Part shown: in pieces, positions 8,522 to 15,971 of the stretch
How the letters are laid out: each line of letters opens with the position of its first letter
How positions within the stretch are numbered: the stretch's first letter is position 1
Source: Coriobacteriaceae bacterium AM48-5
Lineage (GTDB): Bacteria > Actinomycetota > Coriobacteriia > Coriobacteriales > Coriobacteriaceae
Length of the DNA: 26,132 nt
Direction of reading: 5' to 3'
Assembly: GCA_027669525.1 (NCBI GenBank)
Contig: JAQEDJ010000034.1
Span: 1-26,132 of the forward strand
Notes under the pieces: generated by a model
Told to the model about the DNA's origin: nothing
The model's database searches: none
What the model saw: only the letters and a program-made list of their open reading frames with translations
Translations under genes and position numbers: made by a program

Positions 8522-9033
8522 GCGGGACTTCCCTCAAAATAATGGTGGATGCCAACGTATGGGTTGATTCGTTTTGCGTCGACCATGCCGAGTCGCTTGC
8601 CGCGCGTGCGTTTATTGGACAGGCGGCGGAGGCGGGGGCATTGCTGTTCTTTCCGGTGCATATCGCCAAGGACGTGCTGTACGTTGTCCAACACGAGCTG
8701 AAGCGTAGCGTACTCGCCAGTGGGGGAGCGCTCGACGAGGCATCTGCCCGTGCAATTGGCGATGCGGCGTTGGCGTTTGTTCGGAACATGACCGAAAACG
8801 CCACGGCCGTGGGTGCAGATGCGTCGGACCTTTGGCTGGCCGACAAATACTTAGCGCTCCATCGCGATTACGAGGACAACTTGGTGCTCGCCGCGTGCAA
8901 GCGCGCGCAGGTCGATTACTTGGTGACCAACGATCGCAAGCTGCTCGAACATGCCGATCTTGCAGCAAAGACCCCGCGCCAAATGATGCCGATTCTGGCT
9001 TTGGCCGAACGCGGCGGCGCGGCTATCGGTTGA
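8518..9033 (+). CDS. PIN-domain toxin (VapC-like ribonuclease)
   Basis: PIN domains are metal-dependent ribonucleases used as toxins. The 171-residue product has acidic residues placed as in the family: Asp 11 in MVDANVWVD, Asp 120 in HRDYEDNLVLAAC, and Asp 139 in YLVTNDRKLL. A Glu in the middle (VQHELKRS) may complete the metal site. GTG at 8518 is the chosen start: it overlaps the antitoxin stop by four bases and has AAAGGGGA upstream. The overlap and shared promoter make a toxin-antitoxin operon. RNA target and activity are unknown. Confidence 0.85.
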   Translation: MSGTSLKIMVDANVWVDSFCVDHAESLAARAFIGQAAEAGALLFFPVHIAKDVLYVVQHELKRSVLASGGALDEASARAIGDAALAFVRNMTENATAVGADASDLWLADKYLALHRDYEDNLVLAACKRAQVDYLVTNDRKLLEHADLAAKTPRQMMPILALAERGGAAIG

Positions 9034-9091
9034 CGCGAACTGTTTGTGGGCCTCTTGGACGACGATGCGCCAAGGGACCCGCGCCTTCTAT

Positions 9092-9526
9092 TTACAAAAG
9101 CTCGGCCTTAATGGCGGGACTTTCTGCGAGCTGCTCGGCTGCCTTTTCGTCGGAGCTGTCGAGTGCTGCCAGACTGCGGTAGACCCACTCGTTGACCTGG
9201 GTGTTCTTGACGCCTGCGGTCTGCATAAGGGCGCCTACCTCGCGGATTGCTGCGAGCAGATCGGCTTTGGGACCCGCGAGTTCGACCTCGATGCCGTGGT
9301 AGGCGGCCACGCCGCGGTTCTCACTCACGTGGTCGATAAAGCCCTCGACGGTCTCAAGCTGCTGGGCGAGAGCCACATCATCGTTAGCGTCCAGCGCGAC
9401 GAGTGCGTTCGAAACCGTGAGGGCGGGATGTCCGCAGGGGACAAAGCCTTCGATGACATCCATAGCTTCGGTAATGGCTGAGCCCAGGCCTGCGAGGGCA
9501 TTGACGAGTTGCTGCTTGGTATCCAT
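9092..9526 (-). CDS. Hypothetical protein, acidic, helical
   Basis: A 144-residue protein I do not recognise. Its ATG at 9526 is preceded by AAAGGA at good spacing. The composition is rich in Ala, Glu, Asp and Leu with few aromatic residues, suggesting a soluble helical protein. No signal peptide, membrane segment or catalytic motif is visible. It reads opposite to the toxin operon and away from the tmRNA gene, so it is probably a single transcription unit. The + strand reading frame over the same bases has no ribosome site and looks like a shadow. Confidence 0.75.
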   Translation of the reverse strand: MDTKQQLVNALAGLGSAITEAMDVIEGFVPCGHPALTVSNALVALDANDDVALAQQLETVEGFIDHVSENRGVAAYHGIEVELAGPKADLLAAIREVGALMQTAGVKNTQVNEWVYRSLAALDSSDEKAAEQLAESPAIKAELL

Positions 9527-9765
9527 AACGGTCCTTTCGACGGGTCAATTTTGCTTGGCGAAAATATACGTTACGCGATCGGTGGCAAAAGTGCGAAGTG
9601 CGGCGCACATTGGGGTCTTCACAGCTCGTGCATAGAACAGCTGTCCGCTTTCAGAACGTGGTAAGATAACACTCCACAAGCGGGGCTCGCCCTGCATGCT
9701 CCTTGAAAAGTCGACGGGTGTTGGGTGCTTGCGTGCCCAATGCCATCCAGACTTTCCCGACATTC

Positions 9766-10129
9766 GGGGGCGACTGGTTTCGACACGATAGCTCTGAGAG
9801 AGGAAGCAAGCCGAGGTCTCCTCGCCTCGTTAAACAGGGGTACCGTCAAATTGAATTGACAACAACTCTTCTTTTGAGCCTATGGCTCTCGCTGCTTAGT
9901 TTATAGCGGCGCGTCAACCCGGTGATTTCCCCGACACCGGCGCGACGTCATTTTAGGGGAATGCTCCTGCGCACGTAATCGGTATGGCGCAGGCTAAGAC
10001 CGAACCGGTTAGGACGCCGCGAGCGTGTCGCTGCGCGCAAAGCGTCCGAGACAAAACCAGCGACTGAGCTTGGAGATGCCAATCAGGGGGCTTTCGTGGA
10101 CCGGAGTTCGATTCTCCGCGCCTCCACCA
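9766..10129 (+). ncRNA. ssrA: Transfer-messenger RNA (tmRNA)
   Basis: tmRNA rescues stalled ribosomes and tags the incomplete protein for proteolysis. The 5' end GGGGGCG pairs with CGCCTCC just before the encoded ACCA at the 3' end (10121-10129). The hallmark CGACTGGTTTCGAC follows the 5' end, and the T-arm CGGAG-TTCGATT-CTCCG lies at the 3' end. The tag reading frame, 9858-9899, reads DNNSSFEPMALAA then TAG; the first encoded codon is inferred, since the in-frame TGA just upstream limits it to about this point. The ending ALAA is the standard protease signal. The order is that of a one-piece tmRNA. TAAGAT at 9662-9667 is a possible -10 box, but no good -35 is visible. Confidence 0.95.
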
Positions 10130-10138
10130 TACGTAACA

Positions 10139-10171
10139 GGCAGGTAGAGAAGTGTCTCTACCTGCCTTTTT
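10139..10171 (+). terminator. Intrinsic terminator of ssrA
   Basis: A perfect 12-bp stem (GGCAGGTAGAGA with TCTCTACCTGCC, loop AGTG) is followed by TTTTT, nine bases after the tmRNA CCA end. Confidence 0.92.
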
Positions 10172-10180
10172 ATTACATAT

Positions 10181-10233
10181 GGATACCGCGGAGAACCGAA
10201 CTCTGTGCAGGGCGCGGGCGTAAAGAAAACGCG
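10181..10233. repeat. Direct repeat with tmRNA 3'-end similarity, copy 1
   Basis: ATACCGCGGAGAACCGAACTC followed by a GC-rich tail (tgcagggcgcgggcgtaa) recurs with few changes at 10392-10440. On the minus strand the repeat contains GAGTTCGGTTCTCCGCG, one base different from the 17-base T-arm end of the tmRNA just upstream. The T-arm would have four of five pairs, so it is not a functional tRNA end. No gene is visible between the tmRNA terminator and 10620. Confidence 0.6.
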
Positions 10234-10391
10234 TAAGCGTTTTTAGCCGCGGGCGAGGACGCCGGCAGGCGGCCGAAGCCGGTGCGGATTTGCGAAGCAA
10301 ATACGCGGATTCTCCGCGCAATGCCCCAGCCAGATATCGATGCGATGTCGATTAGCTCCGGCGACCCATGCCCCGCCTCAACGCAAGCCCC

Positions 10392-10440
10392 ATACCGCGG
10401 AGAATCGAACTCTATGCAGGCGCGGGCGTTAAGCAAACGC
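10392..10440. repeat. Direct repeat with tmRNA 3'-end similarity, copy 2
   Basis: Second copy of the repeat at 10181-10233, about 211 bases away and in the same orientation. Its minus strand contains GAGTTCGATTCTCCGCG, identical over 17 bases to the tmRNA 3' end at 10105-10121 but inverted relative to it. It may be a remnant attachment site or a small dispersed repeat. Confidence 0.6.
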
Positions 10441-10619
10441 TACGGCAACGTAGGGTGGGACGCGCTTTCCTAACGGCGGCCCAGGCGGAAAATCCATCCC
10501 GGAATCCCGCCTCAAACTGGGACACGCTTTCCGCTCCATATTCTCAACTCCAAAACCTATGCGCCCTCCATTCCAAAACTGGGTAGAAGAAAGCCAAAAC
10601 GCAATCGCAGGAGGTCAAT

Positions 10620-11525
10620 ATGACTGCAGAAGATAAGGCAAAGAACGCCGGCAAGGTCGCGCTCGTTTTGGAGGGCGGCAGCTTCCGCGGGCAATTTACC
10701 GCAGGCGTACTCGACGTTCTCATGGAGGCCGGCGTCGAGATTCCGGCGGTATATGGCGTATCGGCCGGCGCTCTCAACGGCGTGAACTACAAGTCGCATC
10801 AGATCGGCCGTGCCAACCGCATCAACCTGGCTTTCTGCAATGACAACCGCTTCATGGGCGCCGCATCGTTTGCGTCCACGGGCTCCATCGTGGGTTACGA
10901 TTTTATCTTCAACGATGTCCAGGACCGCCTGGATCCCTTTGACAACGAAGCGTTCGACGCGAGCCCCACCAAGATGTACGCCGTCGCGACGGACATGCTC
11001 TTTGGAACCGCTGCATACCTGCCGGTCAAAAGCGCCGTGCTCGACCTCGATGCCGTGCGCGCCTCGACGTCGCTGCCGCTGGTGACGCCGCCGGTCGAGA
11101 TCGATGGGCACAAATACGTCGACGGCGGCGTAGCCGATTCGGTCCCCATCGAGCACGTGCTGGAGGAGGCCGGCTTCGACCGTGCAGTCGTCATTGTCAC
11201 GCAGGATCGCTCGTACGAGAAAAAGCCCTACGAGTTTATGCCCGCCGCACGCGCTCGCTATGCCGACTACCCCTACCTGCTCGAGGCCATCGAGACGCGC
11301 CACGACCGCTATAACATCCAGCGCATGCATCTGTGGAAGTATGAGCGCGAGGGCCGCGCGCTGGTCATTGCTCCGCAAAAGCCGGTCGAGGTCGGCCATG
11401 TCGAGCACGATCCGGCAAAGCTTTTGGACCTGTATATCCAGGGCCGTCAGGAGGCAAAGCGCTTGCTGGGAGATATCGAGGCGTTTGTCGAGCGTCAACG
11501 CTGCGACATCACGGCTCGTGGATGA
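10620..11525 (+). CDS. Patatin-like phospholipase family protein
   Basis: A 301-residue serine hydrolase of the patatin fold. Visible elements are the oxyanion glycine motif EGGSFRG (residues about 18-24), the nucleophile elbow GVSAG with Ser 48, and the catalytic Asp 168 in VDGG, giving the Ser-Asp dyad. It resembles the bacterial YjjU-type branch with a C-terminal extension. No signal peptide is seen, so it likely acts on lipids from the cytoplasm. ATG 10620 has AGGAGG eight bases upstream. It stands alone: a gene-free repeat region lies before it and the rplM promoter after it. Substrate unknown. Confidence 0.92.
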   Translation: MTAEDKAKNAGKVALVLEGGSFRGQFTAGVLDVLMEAGVEIPAVYGVSAGALNGVNYKSHQIGRANRINLAFCNDNRFMGAASFASTGSIVGYDFIFNDVQDRLDPFDNEAFDASPTKMYAVATDMLFGTAAYLPVKSAVLDLDAVRASTSLPLVTPPVEIDGHKYVDGGVADSVPIEHVLEEAGFDRAVVIVTQDRSYEKKPYEFMPAARARYADYPYLLEAIETRHDRYNIQRMHLWKYEREGRALVIAPQKPVEVGHVEHDPAKLLDLYIQGRQEAKRLLGDIEAFVERQRCDITARG

Positions 11526-11561
11526 CATGTGCAGAAACTCTGGTCGGAGCCAAAATACCTG

Positions 11562-11589
11562 TTGACTCGTACGGCGAGCGGGGTAATAT
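11562..11589 (+). promoter_or_regulatory. Promoter of rplM-rpsI
   Basis: TTGACT (11562-11567), a 16-base spacer and TAATAT (11584-11589) form a strong promoter. The leader from about 11596 to the start codon at 11656 is about 60 bases; I do not see a clear ribosomal-protein binding structure in it. Confidence 0.8.
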
Positions 11590-11655
11590 GGACGGGTTAC
11601 TTGCAGAGCCCCGTGAATCTCTGTAACAACACGTACTGTACATGGAGGAGTCTAA

Positions 11656-12098
11656 GTGATTTCGAAATCGACTCACTACGCCAAGCAGGGCGAGGTCCAG
11701 CGCAACTGGGTTCTCGTCGACGCCGATGGTGCTGTCCTGGGCCGTCTTGCCACCCAGATCGCAATGATCCTGCGCGGTAAGAACAAGCCCCAGTTCACGC
11801 CCAACAGCGACTGCGGCGACTTCGTTGTCGTCATCAACGCCGATAAGGTCCAGCTTACCGGTAACAAGGCCGACACGAAGACCTATTATCGCCACAGCGG
11901 CTACAACGGCGGCCTCAAGGCTGAGAGCTTCCGCCAGGCTATGGAGAAGCACCCGGAGAAGGTCATCGAGCGCGCCGTTCGCGGTATGCTGCCCAAGACC
12001 ACCCTCGGCCGTGCCAGATGACCAAGCTTAAGGTCTACGCTGGTGCCGAGCATCCGCATGCTGCCCAGAACCCCACAAAGATTGAGCTGGAGGCTTAA
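11656..12098 (+). CDS. rplM: 50S ribosomal protein L13, frame broken near the end
   Basis: L13 is an early-assembling large-subunit protein. The family pattern is clear: [19 protein letters not shown], then [24 protein letters not shown], and [16 protein letters not shown] 11656 is the start, with GGAGGAG five bases before it. At 12014-12015 CC stands where CCC would give [21 protein letters not shown], the usual C-terminus. Without the missing C the frame stops at 12019. With it the protein ends at 12098, two bases before rpsI. L13 is essential, so a sequence error is the likely explanation. Confidence 0.96.
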
Positions 12099-12100
12099 AG

Positions 12101-12496
<396 letters not shown>

Positions 12497-12526
12497 GGTT
12501 TTATCTCCTTTCGAGATACAATGTAC

Positions 12527-12570
12527 AAGCGGGGCCTGCCGATTCCTCGGCGGGTCCCGCTTTTCTTTTT
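12527..12570 (+). terminator. Intrinsic terminator after rpsI
   Basis: AAGCGGG (12527-12533) pairs with CCCGCTT (12556-12562), with further pairing inside (CTGCCGA with CGGCGG region), followed by TTCTTTTT. It lies 30 bases after the rpsI stop. Confidence 0.85.
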
Positions 12571-12619
12571 CGACTAGGGCGGGCGGTTGTATATCGCCTG
12601 CTAGGGAAGGAGCGATCCT

Positions 12620-13956
12620 ATGCCCCAGAACATCTTCGGTACCGACGGCGTCCGTGGCGTCGCCAATGCCGACCTCTCGTGCGACCTCGCGTTTCGCCTG
12701 GGCCGCGCGGCGACCAAGTTCCTTGGCCCGGACATCTGCATCGGCCGCGACACGCGCCTTTCGGGTACCATGCTCGAGAGTGCTCTGACCGCTGGCATTA
12801 TGGCAGAGGGCGGCCGTCCGCATTGCTGCGGCGTTATCCCTACGCCGGCCGTGGCGCTGCTCACCGTCCAAAACGAGCTCGACGGCGGCATCGTCATCTC
12901 CGCTTCGCATAATCCGCCGGAGTTCAACGGCATCAAGTTCTTTAGCCGCAAGGGCATGAAGCTTCCCGATGCTGTCGAGGAAGAGATCAGCGCCTGGGTC
13001 ATGTCCGAGGAGGCCATGGCTGCCGACACGCTGCCGACCGGCGCTGTGTGGGTCACATCATCAAGATGAAAGACGCCCGCAAGGCCTATGTCGATCATGC
13101 CATCAGCACGCTCGACGGCCTTAAGCTCGATGGCCTGGTTGTTGCCGTCGACTGCGGTCACGGTGCTTCCTGCCAGACCACGCCCGCTGCGCTGCAGCGC
13201 CTGGGCGCCACGGTCCATGCCATCAACACCGATTACTGCGGCACCGACATTAACGTTGAGTGCGGCTCCACTCACCTTGAGCCCCTGCGCGAGCTCGTGC
13301 TGCGCACCCACGCCGATATCGGCCTGGCCCACGACGGCGACGCCGACCGCGTGCTGTTCGTCGACGGCGAGGGCAATGAGATCGACGGTGACTACATCCT
13401 GGCTATCTGCGGTTCTGACCTCGCCGCCCGCGGCAAGCTCGCCAACTCCGAGATCGTCTCGACCGTCATGTGCAACCTTGGCTTCTCCATCGCTATGAAG
13501 GAGCAGGGCTTCGAGATGGTTCAGACCGCCGTGGGTGACCGCTACGTTTTGGAGCGCATGCTCGCGGATGGCGCCGTCATCGGCGGCGAACAGTCCGGCC
13601 ACATCATCTTCCTGGAGCACAACACCACCGGTGACGGCCTGGTGACGGCTCTGCAGCTGCTGGCCGTGCTCAAGCGCACCGGTCGTACCCTCACCGATCT
13701 TGCCGGCATCATGAAGAAGTACCCGCAGGTACTCGTCAACGTGCATTCCGACAACAAGGCCGGCCTGGACGATTGCCAGCCCATTTGGGACGCCGTCGCT
13801 GCCGCCGAGAAGGAGCTTGACGGCCGCGGCCGCATTCTGGTGCGCCCGAGCGGTACCGAGCCGCTGGTCCGTGTTATGGCCGAGGCGGAGACGCACGAGC
13901 TCACTCAGCGTGTTGTCGACGACATCGTCGAGGTTGTCAAGCGCGAACTTCCCTAA
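12620..13956 (+). CDS. glmM: Phosphoglucosamine mutase, frame broken once
   Basis: GlmM converts glucosamine-6-phosphate to glucosamine-1-phosphate for peptidoglycan precursor synthesis. The motifs are all present: N-terminal FGTDGVRG, catalytic phosphoserine 96 in ISASHNP, metal loop DGDADR, sugar-binding GEQSGH, and phosphate-binding RPSGTEP. The frame shifts by one missing base within 13041-13052, just before [14 protein letters not shown]. Restoring it gives about 445 residues, the usual length. ATG 12620 follows AGGAGCG. GlmM is essential, so true inactivation is unlikely. It is followed by a sugar PTS EIIA and nagB, which works on the same pool of glucosamine-6-phosphate. Confidence 0.96.
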
Positions 13957-14027
13957 TGGTCAAAAACGGGTGCCAAGTGGTAAACTGTTAAAGCTATTTT
14001 GATTGATTGGTATGTCCGAGGGGGAGC

Positions 14028-14525
14028 ATGTTCACTAAAGTCCTAAGGTCTTTTGGTATGCGTGGACGAGTTCTTACGCTGGATGCTCCCATCTCGGGCG
14101 ACGTCATTCCGTTGTCCGAGGTCAATGACCAGACATTTGCCACCGGCCTTTTGGGCCAGGGCGTGGCGATTCAGCCTACCGGCACGCGTGTGATTGCGCC
14201 GGCAGACGCCAAGGTCGAGGCCATTTTTCCCACGGGTCACGCCGTTGCGCTCAACACGGTCGATGGCCTAGACGTGCTCATCCACGTTGGCTTGGACACT
14301 GTTCAGCTTGAGGGCAAGCATTTTAGCGTGCATGCACAGGTGGGCGATGTCGTCCATAAGGGTGACGTGCTCATCGAGTTCGATCGCGAGGCAATTGCTG
14401 CCGAGGGCTACGATGTGACGGTTCCCATCTTGGTGTGCAACTCCGTTGAGTTCTCGAGTATCAAGGGCTCCGTTGGTGCGCATGTCGAAGAGATGGACCA
14501 GCTCATCGTTGCTCGCGAGCGCTAG
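14028..14525 (+). CDS. PTS EIIA component, glucose family (Crr-like)
   Basis: A free-standing 165-residue EIIA domain. It carries phosphate from HPr to a membrane EIIBC partner. The active-site His is residue 86 in VLIHVGLDTVQLEGKHF, matching the pattern around the E. coli EIIA(Glc) histidine; a second conserved His is residue 71 in PTGHAVAL. ATG 14028 is preceded by GAGGGGGAG; the in-frame upstream codons lack such a site. No EIIBC gene is in the window. The position between glmM and nagB suggests a link to amino-sugar uptake, but a general glucose-type role is equally possible. Confidence 0.93.
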   Translation: MFTKVLRSFGMRGRVLTLDAPISGDVIPLSEVNDQTFATGLLGQGVAIQPTGTRVIAPADAKVEAIFPTGHAVALNTVDGLDVLIHVGLDTVQLEGKHFSVHAQVGDVVHKGDVLIEFDREAIAAEGYDVTVPILVCNSVEFSSIKGSVGAHVEEMDQLIVARER

Positions 14526-14567
14526 TAAGTGCACGTGGCCATTAGCCTACAATTCAAACACGTTTAT

Positions 14568-14597
14568 GGAGGGCGCCCTTGAAAGAGGGCGCCCTCC
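14568..14597. terminator. Perfect GC-rich hairpin after the EIIA gene
   Basis: An 11-bp perfect stem (GGAGGGCGCCC with GGGCGCCCTCC) and loop TTGAAAGA lie 43 bases after the EIIA stop. There is no T run on either side, so it may be an RNA end-stabilising structure or a weak terminator rather than a classic one. Confidence 0.5.
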
Positions 14598-14797
14598 GTG
14601 GCAAGATGGGATTTGTCCGAAGCTAAACGGCTTTGGGTCACCGTGGACGGGCAGGGGCCTCGACGCGGCTAGACACGAGACACATACATTACGCGACCTC
14701 GCCCTGGTGGCCGCACACGTTGGTTGCGGCCGACGCGGGCCGCGGGCAAGTGCTTGTAAGGGGAGCCTTGCCTCTCTTGTACGAGAAAGGACGCGTA
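14598..14797 (+). other. Gene-free leader region before nagB
   Basis: About 200 bases without a supported gene. It is GC-rich with several short self-complementary stretches, such as GGGGAGCC with GCCTCTC-type pairing near 14760-14780, and ends in the nagB ribosome site AGAAAGGA. I recognise no named riboswitch and no match to the glmS ribozyme core. Confidence 0.4.
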
Positions 14798-15523
14798 ATG
14801 AAGATCATTAAAGCTAAAGACTACGAGGATATGAGCCGCAAGGCCGCCAATATCATCTCGGCGCAGGTTATCCTCAAGCCCGATTGCGTGCTGGGTCTTG
14901 CCACCGGCTCCACCCCGATCGTGCCTACAAGCAGCTCGCTGCTTGGTACGAGAAGGCGACGTCGACTTTGCCGAGGTCAGCACTTACAACCTGGACGAGT
15001 ATCGCGGCCTTTCGCACGACGATCCCCAGAGCTATCACTACTTCATGCGTGAGAACTTCTTCGATCACATCAACATCGACCTGAACAACACGCATGTGCC
15101 CGACGGTTCCAACCCCGACGCCGCCGCTGCCTGCTCTGAGTACGACAAGATCGTCGCCGCCGCCGGTTACCCGGATCTGCAGCTGCTCGGCATTGGCAAC
15201 AACGGCCACATTGGTTTCAACGAGCCCGATGACCACTTCTCCAAGGGCACGCACTGCGTCGACCTCACCGAGAGCACCATTCAGGCCAACAGCCGCCTGT
15301 TCGACAGCATCGACGATGTTCCCCGTCAGGCCTACACCATGGTACCCAGACCATCATGTATGCCCGCATGATCCTAGTCGTCGCCAACGGCGAGGCCAAG
15401 GCTCAGGCCGTGCATGACATGTGCTATGGTCCGGTTACGCCCGCGTGCCCGGCTTCGATCCTGCAGCTGCACACCAACTGCGTTGTCGTTGCCGACGAGG
15501 CCGCCCTTTCGCTCTGCGAGTAG
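14798..15523 (+). CDS. nagB: Glucosamine-6-phosphate deaminase, frame broken three times
   Basis: NagB converts glucosamine-6-phosphate to fructose-6-phosphate and ammonia. The family motifs are spread over three frames: LGLATGSTP, STYNLDEYRGL with the catalytic Asp, GIGNNGHIGFNEP with the catalytic Asp/His, and the C-terminal QTIMYARMILVVANG. A G is missing at 14921 (restores STPIGAYKQL), another at 14955-14956 (restores YEKGDVDFAE), and a third at 15341-15342 (restores YTMGTQTIMYA). With them the product is 242 residues, normal for the family. The start ATG 14798 follows AAAGGA. Three losses in one gene, each a lone G, argue for sequence error; genuine decay cannot be wholly excluded because nagB is dispensable. 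Confidence 0.94.
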
Positions 15524-15555
15524 CGCGAATCCTGCATCTCGACATAGCCTTGCCT

Positions 15556-15583
15556 AAGGCCTCCGCTTTGCGGGGGCCTTTTT
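15556..15583 (+). terminator. Intrinsic terminator after nagB
   Basis: AAGGCCTCCGC pairs with GCGGGGGCCTT around a TTT loop (one bulge), followed by a T run, 32 bases after the nagB stop. Confidence 0.88.
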
Positions 15584-15971
15584 GTTATCCCTCTCCGCCC
15601 GCTTGACCAAAATCTTGCCGCAAGCTTGACGAATGCCGGATGCCCAACAGCTTGATTCATTCCATACCAGATTCTATGCAAAAATGCCACTAAAAGGTCG
15701 TAGACGGTAGCGGGTGCTAGGCGAGTTGAATGACATAGCTGAACCTTGTTCATTTGCGTTACACTGCCGCTTAGATGGGACAAGCTGACAAGCTCATTTA
15801 CCTGCTTAAAGACCGATTAGTCGGGGGATTAATAACAATCGGCCCTCGCTGTACAAAAACTTGCCGCTTGCGTACCAAAAGACAACCTAGAACACAAGGT
15901 CGCTCTATTCATAGCGCGGCTTGTATGGTCTTGCGGTTACAGTGTCCATACGGTCGAGTTGAGGAGCGGGC
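15584..15971 (+). other. Long gene-free region upstream of the SARP-type regulator
   Basis: About 390 bases with lower GC than the genes on either side. It contains a possible promoter TTGATT, 17-base spacer, TATGCA near 15650-15680, and an inverted repeat CCGATT (15813-15818) with AATCGG (15837-15842). A 67-codon frame here lacks a ribosome site and recognisable features. It most likely holds the control region of the regulator that starts at 15972. Confidence 0.4.

Noticed and set aside
9044..9481. A 145-codon + strand frame over the hypothetical minus-strand gene
   Set aside because: No ribosome site, while the minus-strand frame has AAAGGA before its ATG and ordinary protein composition.
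10173..10436. tRNA genes or a small protein on the minus strand downstream of ssrA
   Set aside because: The T-arm-like pieces have an imperfect stem and no matching acceptor, anticodon arm or CCA; the open frame has no ribosome site.
10181..10440. CRISPR array
   Set aside because: Only two repeat units about 211 bases apart, not regularly spaced, and no cas genes.
14598..14797. glmS ribozyme or known sugar riboswitch before nagB
   Set aside because: The conserved core sequences I would expect are not present.
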